Source: Candidatus Omnitrophota bacterium
GTDB taxonomy: Bacteria; Omnitrophota; Gorgyraeia; Kaelpiales; Kaelpiaceae
NCBI GenBank assembly: GCA_028717465.1
Contig: JAQUNS010000054.1
Coordinates: forward strand, 1 to 5,606
Length of the DNA: 5,606 bases
Direction: 5' to 3'
Of this stretch, positions 1-5,606 are shown piece after piece. Both the position numbers and the translations under genes were made by a program. Below the pieces are notes generated by a model. That model worked only from the letters and a program-made list of their open reading frames with translations. It was not told where the DNA came from and made no database searches. Each line of letters opens with the position of its first letter. Position 1 is the stretch's first letter.

Positions 1-734
1 GCCTCTATAAGGCATTTTTCTGTAAAAGGATCGCCAATCTGAACAGCATCCCGCATCTGGTTATTATCTTTAAACTCATTAGAAGCCAATACGCTGCAAC
101 CGCCGATACCGTCGCGGCCGGTACTGGAGCCGGCATAGATTATAGAGTTTCCCAAGCCGTGAGCTTGGGCCCTGATAAGGCTATTCTTGTTTGCTATGCC
201 GATGCTCATGGCATTGACCAGGCAGTTACCGCTATAACTCTCTTCAAAATATATCTCGCCTCCTACTGTAGGAACACCCAGGCAGTTTCCGTAAAAAGCA
301 ATCCCCTCTACCACGCCTTTTAAAAGATATCTGTTGTAGGGTTCACTCAGAGGCCCAAAGCGCAAAGAGTTCAAAGAAGCTATCGGCCTGGCTCCGGCAG
401 TAAATATATCGCGGATTATGCCTCCAACTCCGGTGGCCGAGCCCTGCTTAGGCTCAATCTGAGAAGGATGGTTATGGCTCTCTATTTTAAATACTATTGC
501 CAAATTATCTAAGATTATGCCTCCGGAATCCTCTGATATAAAAACCTCGTACTTTCCTTTTTTAGGAAACATCTTTATTAATTTGCGGGAAGAAGGATAG
601 CCGCAATGCTCTGACCACTCTACAGAGAACATCGCCAGTTCGGTTAAAGACGGCTCTCTCTTTAAAATATCCAGAATTCTCTGGTATTCCGAATCTCTAA
701 GGCCTAAAGATCTATGTATTCCGCAGTTAAGCAA
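1..734 (-). CDS. purL: Phosphoribosylformylglycinamidine synthase subunit PurL, N-terminal third (3' end beyond window)
   Basis: Synthetase subunit of FGAM synthase. With ATP and ammonia delivered from PurQ it converts formylglycinamide ribonucleotide to FGAM, step 4 of cytosolic de novo purine synthesis. I translated the frame by hand: 244 complete codons with no stop, running off the window edge; full-length small PurL proteins are usually about 700-750 residues. Visible family motifs are WSEHC (residues 40-44, with the conserved active-site His43), ESHNHPS (85-91), [11 protein letters not shown] (100-110), [25 protein letters not shown], and [10 protein letters not shown] near the edge. 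The start is inferred. The frame opens after a TAA at 759-757 and has no ATG before the conserved region. TTG at 734-732 lies 5 nt after a GAGAGG Shine-Dalgarno and gives an N-terminus of normal length; TTG at 756 is the alternative. This start overlaps the purQ stop by 8 nt, implying translational coupling. Oddity: WSEHC is followed by GYPSSR, where SYK/SYR is common. Identity is very secure, the start moderately so. Confidence 0.95.
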   Translation of the reverse strand, partial: MLNCGIHRSLGLRDSEYQRILDILKREPSLTELAMFSVEWSEHCGYPSSRKLIKMFPKKGKYEVFISEDSGGIILDNLAIVFKIESHNHPSQIEPKQGSATGVGGIIRDIFTAGARPIASLNSLRFGPLSEPYNRYLLKGVVEGIAFYGNCLGVPTVGGEIYFEESYSGNCLVNAMSIGIANKNSLIRAQAHGLGNSIIYAGSSTGRDGIGGCSVLASNEFKDNNQMRDAVQIGDPFTEKCLIE

Positions 735-1431
735 AGTGGCCTCTCTTGCTTTGAGCAATTATCGATTTAAATATAAGCAGGCCGTCCTCTGAGCCCAATG
801 CTTTTTCTGAGCTTCTCTCGGGATGGGGCATTAAACCCAGGACATTACCATCTCTATTTACAATCCCGGCTATGTTCTCTACAGAGCCGTTAGGATTGGA
901 CGCCTCTGAGACTAAACCTCCCCTATCGCAATACCTGAAAACAATCTGGTTGTTTCTCTGGAGCTCTTTTAAGCCTAAAGAGTCGATATAATAATTGCCG
1001 TCGTTGTGGGCTATGGGTATTTTTAACACCCTGCTATCAGGCCGAAAACCTGTGAAAGGCAGACTGCTGTTCTCTGTTTTAAGATAGACATATTTACAAA
1101 TAAAACGGGTCTCTCTGTTCTTAAGCATCGCCCCGGGCAGAAGCCCGCTTTCAAGCAGAATCTGAAATCCGTTGCATATGCCAAGCACCAGGCCGCCTTT
1201 TTTTGCAAAATCAATAACCGCTTTCATTATCGGAGAGAGTCCTGCTACTGCTCCGGACCTTAAGTAGTCACCGTAGCTAAAACCACCCGGCAGAACGATG
1301 CAGTCAAAACATTTTAAACTGCTCTCCCTGTGCCAGATAAATTCAACATCCTGCTTTAAAACATCGTTTAAGACATAGAAACAGTCCTTGTCGCAGTTAG
1401 AACCCGGAAAAACTACAATGCCGAATCTCAT
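727..1431 (-). CDS. purQ: Phosphoribosylformylglycinamidine synthase glutaminase subunit PurQ
   Basis: Class I (triad) glutamine amidotransferase that hydrolyses glutamine and passes ammonia to PurL in the cytosolic PurS-PurQ-PurL complex. The product is 234 residues, close to the roughly 225-235 usual for stand-alone PurQ. It begins with the PurQ signature [11 protein letters not shown] (residues 6-16), then [15 protein letters not shown] (47-61). The nucleophile elbow GICNGFQ contains Cys86, and MPHPERS contains the His203/Glu205 pair, so the triad is complete. The frame stays open to a TTG at 1437, but ATG at 1431 is chosen. It sits 6 nt after an AAGAGGA ribosome-binding site and starts [10 protein letters not shown] as expected, whereas the TTG abuts that site. 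The start lies 2 nt after the purS stop. The C-terminal tail (KRGHFA) is written over the purL ribosome-binding site and start. No defect is seen. Confidence 0.98.
   Translation of the reverse strand: MRFGIVVFPGSNCDKDCFYVLNDVLKQDVEFIWHRESSLKCFDCIVLPGGFSYGDYLRSGAVAGLSPIMKAVIDFAKKGGLVLGICNGFQILLESGLLPGAMLKNRETRFICKYVYLKTENSSLPFTGFRPDSRVLKIPIAHNDGNYYIDSLGLKELQRNNQIVFRYCDRGGLVSEASNPNGSVENIAGIVNRDGNVLGLMPHPERSSEKALGSEDGLLIFKSIIAQSKRGHFA
740..747 (-). promoter_or_regulatory. Ribosome-binding site that decides the purL TTG start
   Basis: On the minus strand this reads AAGAGAGG and ends 5 nt before the TTG at 734-732. It lies inside the last codons of purQ. No ATG is in frame between the upstream stop (759-757) and the conserved PurL sequence. 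This site is therefore the main reason for placing the purL start here. It is an inference; the upstream TTG at 756 has no comparably good site that I could see. Confidence 0.65.
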
Positions 1432-1433
1432 AA

Positions 1434-1682
1434 TCAATCCTCTTTTATCTTAAAGCTATAGTCTTCTATTATCGTATTGGCCAGCAACTGGCGGCAGATA
1501 TTTTCAACCTGCTGACCGGCTGTCTTTTTGTCCTGGGAATCCAATTTAATGATAATTAGCTTGCCTATCCGGACTTGATTTAAATTTTTGTAGCCCAAGG
1601 ACTCCAGAGCATGCTTGATAGCCAAACCCTGGGGGTCAGAGACCGAAGCTTTCGGCATAATGTAAACTTCCGCTGTCAACAT
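1434..1682 (-). CDS. purS: Phosphoribosylformylglycinamidine synthase subunit PurS
   Basis: Small structural subunit of the three-part FGAM synthase. In Bacillus and Thermotoga a PurS dimer bridges PurQ and PurL and is thought to help ammonia channelling. The 82-residue product has the normal size. It shows the PurS pattern: an opening beta strand ([16 protein letters not shown], residues 4-19), a helix with the conserved ALESLGY (25-31), the [12 protein letters not shown] strand (37-48), then a helix containing [14 protein letters not shown] (61-74). These match family landmarks such as V-x-DPQG and LLANxxIEDY. The ATG at 1682 is preceded by AAGGAGGG with only 4 nt of spacing. The adjacent TTG (1679) would have 7 nt, so the start could be one codon later. 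The gene follows carB after 46 nt and its last codons contain the purQ ribosome-binding site. Gene order purS-purQ-purL independently supports the call. Confidence 0.97.
   Translation of the reverse strand: MLTAEVYIMPKASVSDPQGLAIKHALESLGYKNLNQVRIGKLIIIKLDSQDKKTAGQQVENICRQLLANTIIEDYSFKIKED
1438..1444 (-). promoter_or_regulatory. Ribosome-binding site of purQ, inside the end of purS
   Basis: Reads AAGAGGA on the minus strand, 6 nt before the ATG at 1431. It is embedded in the codons for the last residues of PurS (KED then TGA). It favours ATG 1431 over the in-frame TTG at 1437, which touches the site directly and leaves no spacing. Confidence 0.8.
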
Positions 1683-1685
1683 CTT

Positions 1686-1693
1686 CCCTCCTT
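1686..1693 (-). promoter_or_regulatory. Strong ribosome-binding site of purS
   Basis: Reads AAGGAGGG on the minus strand, the closest match to the consensus Shine-Dalgarno in the window. Counting from AAGGAGG, the spacing is 4 nt to the ATG at 1682 and 7 nt to the next codon, a TTG. The precise start is therefore uncertain by one residue. As purS is the only gene here not overlapped or closely abutted by its upstream neighbour, it must initiate largely on its own. Confidence 0.8.
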
Positions 1694-1724
1694 AGAAAAT
1701 AAACTTTGCCTGATAATATTTTCT
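1694..1724 (-). repeat. AT-rich inverted repeat in the carB-purS gap
   Basis: AGAAAATA (transcribed first, 1724-1717) and TATTTTCT (1701-1694) are perfect 8-nt reverse complements separated by a 15-nt loop. The 3' arm ends directly against the purS Shine-Dalgarno. In RNA it would be a weak stem with one G-C pair, and no U-run follows, so it does not look like an intrinsic terminator. It may be a modest control or processing element, or chance in AT-rich sequence. This 46-nt gap (1683-1728) is the only intergenic space in the window longer than 2 nt. Confidence 0.3.
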
Positions 1725-1728
1725 GTTT

Positions 1729-4933
<3,205 letters not shown>

Positions 4934-4941
<8 letters not shown>

Positions 4942-5606
4942 GGCCCCTCTCCATCATTGTGATAAATTCCCGGAATAGAATATTGGCCTCCTGAGGGCCC
5001 GGAGATGATTCAGGATGAAACTGGACCGAAAAAATTCCCAATCCCTTATGATAAAAACCTTCCAAAGTATTATCGTTAAGGTTGATATGACTGAGTTCTA
5101 CGCCTTTGCCTTGGAGAGACTCTGCATCTACGCAAAAACCGTGGTTTTGAGATGTTATGTAGATCCGGCCTGTCTTAAGGTCTTTTACCGGATGGTTGCC
5201 TCCGTGATGCCCGAATTTAAGTTTATAGGTCTTAGCGCCTAAAGCCAAACCCAGTATCTGATGCCCCAAACATATCCCGAAAACAGGAATTTTGCCGATA
5301 ATTTTTTTAACGGTAGCTATCAAATAATCTAATGCAGCCGGATCGCCAGGCCCGTTAGATAAGAGCAGCCCTTGGGGCTTATAAGACAATACCTGATCTG
5401 CTTTCGAACAGGCCGGAAAGACAGAGACTTGGCAGTTATTTGCCTCCAGCAACCTCAATATATTATATTTAGTGCCGCAATCTAAAACCGCGACTTTAAA
5501 AAGGCCGTTCTCATTCCAGTTGTATATTTCTTTGCAGCTGACATATTGGACAAGGTCTTCTCCGATTAAGCCTTTAGAAGCTTTTACTTTTATAAGCAGG
5601 CTTTTA
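4934..5606 (-). CDS. carA: Carbamoyl-phosphate synthetase small (glutaminase) subunit CarA, C-terminal part (5' end beyond window)
   Basis: Glutamine-hydrolysing subunit of carbamoyl-phosphate synthetase; it feeds ammonia through a tunnel to CarB. The visible 223 residues include the end of the CarA-specific N-terminal domain ([12 protein letters not shown], about 8-19), the linker into the amidotransferase domain ([14 protein letters not shown]), [10 protein letters not shown], the nucleophile elbow GICLGHQ (Cys at fragment residue 112), [21 protein letters not shown], and FHPESSPGP with the His197/Glu199 pair. The triad is therefore complete. E. coli CarA has its nucleophile at Cys269, so roughly 150 N-terminal residues should lie beyond the right edge. 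A TTG at 5458 could be mistaken for the start, but the frame continues open and CarA-like for 49 codons upstream to the window edge. The stop overlaps the carB ATG by 8 nt, the classical coupled carAB arrangement. The C-terminal ERGHA is encoded over the carB ribosome-binding site. Confidence 0.98.
4944..4952 (-). promoter_or_regulatory. Ribosome-binding site of carB, inside the end of carA
   Basis: Reads GGAGAGGGG on the minus strand. Its GGAG part ends 7 nt before the carB ATG at 4941. It is encoded within the last carA codons (MERGHA), so ribosomes finishing carA would pass directly over the carB start. Confidence 0.75.

Noticed and set aside
1023..1214. Minus-strand open frame of 63 codons in another frame inside purQ
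   Set aside because: It is fully contained in purQ, whose catalytic motifs cover this stretch, and has no sensible ribosome-binding context or family resemblance.
1432..1437. purQ start at TTG 1437
   Set aside because: It would overlap the purS stop and sit against the Shine-Dalgarno with no spacing. ATG 1431 has ideal spacing and gives the canonical [10 protein letters not shown] beginning.
1674..1679. TTGACA on the minus strand at the purS start as a possible -35 promoter element
   Set aside because: No acceptable -10 hexamer lies 16-18 nt downstream, and the hexamer is simply codons 2-3 of purS. It is probably chance.
1694..1724. The carB-purS inverted repeat as a rho-independent terminator
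   Set aside because: The stem has one G-C pair and a long loop, and it is followed by AAGGAGG rather than a U-tract.

Overview
The window is wall-to-wall coding on the minus strand and carries part of a nucleotide-biosynthesis operon. In the direction of transcription (high to low coordinates) the order is carA (5' end outside the window), carB, purS, purQ and purL (3' end outside the window). The plus strand shows no credible gene, and there is no RNA gene, mobile element, CRISPR array or prophage signal.

Right part (5606-1729): the two subunits of glutamine-dependent carbamoyl-phosphate synthetase. CarA is the class I glutaminase and CarB the double ATP-grasp synthetase. They overlap by 8 nt. 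Left part (1682-1): the three-protein form of phosphoribosylformylglycinamidine (FGAM) synthase, made of PurS (small structural subunit), PurQ (class I glutaminase) and PurL (synthetase). purS and purQ are 2 nt apart. purQ and purL overlap by 8 nt if purL uses the TTG start proposed here. The only real gap is 46 nt between carB and purS. It holds a strong Shine-Dalgarno sequence and a small AT-rich inverted repeat, but no convincing terminator or promoter, so all five genes are probably co-transcribed.

Functionally, the segment joins the glutamine-consuming entry step of pyrimidine (and arginine) synthesis to the fourth step of de novo purine synthesis. Each half has the same plan: a class I amidotransferase gene followed by an overlapping ATP-dependent synthetase gene. 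The CarB C-terminal domain keeps most of the residues that bind IMP/UMP in E. coli, so the products of the two pathways may also meet at the protein level.

Organism: a bacterium with separate PurS/PurQ/small PurL rather than the fused large PurL of enterobacteria, which argues against a typical gammaproteobacterium. Codon use is fairly AT-leaning, with many ATA (Ile) and AGA/AGG (Arg) codons. Several motif variants in PurL differ from the Bacillus/Thermotoga consensus as I remember it. A candidate-phylum lineage such as Omnitrophota is a guess from general appearance and is not demonstrated. All reading frames look intact. I see no undescribed system here; the points of interest are gene order, start-site architecture and a few motif changes.
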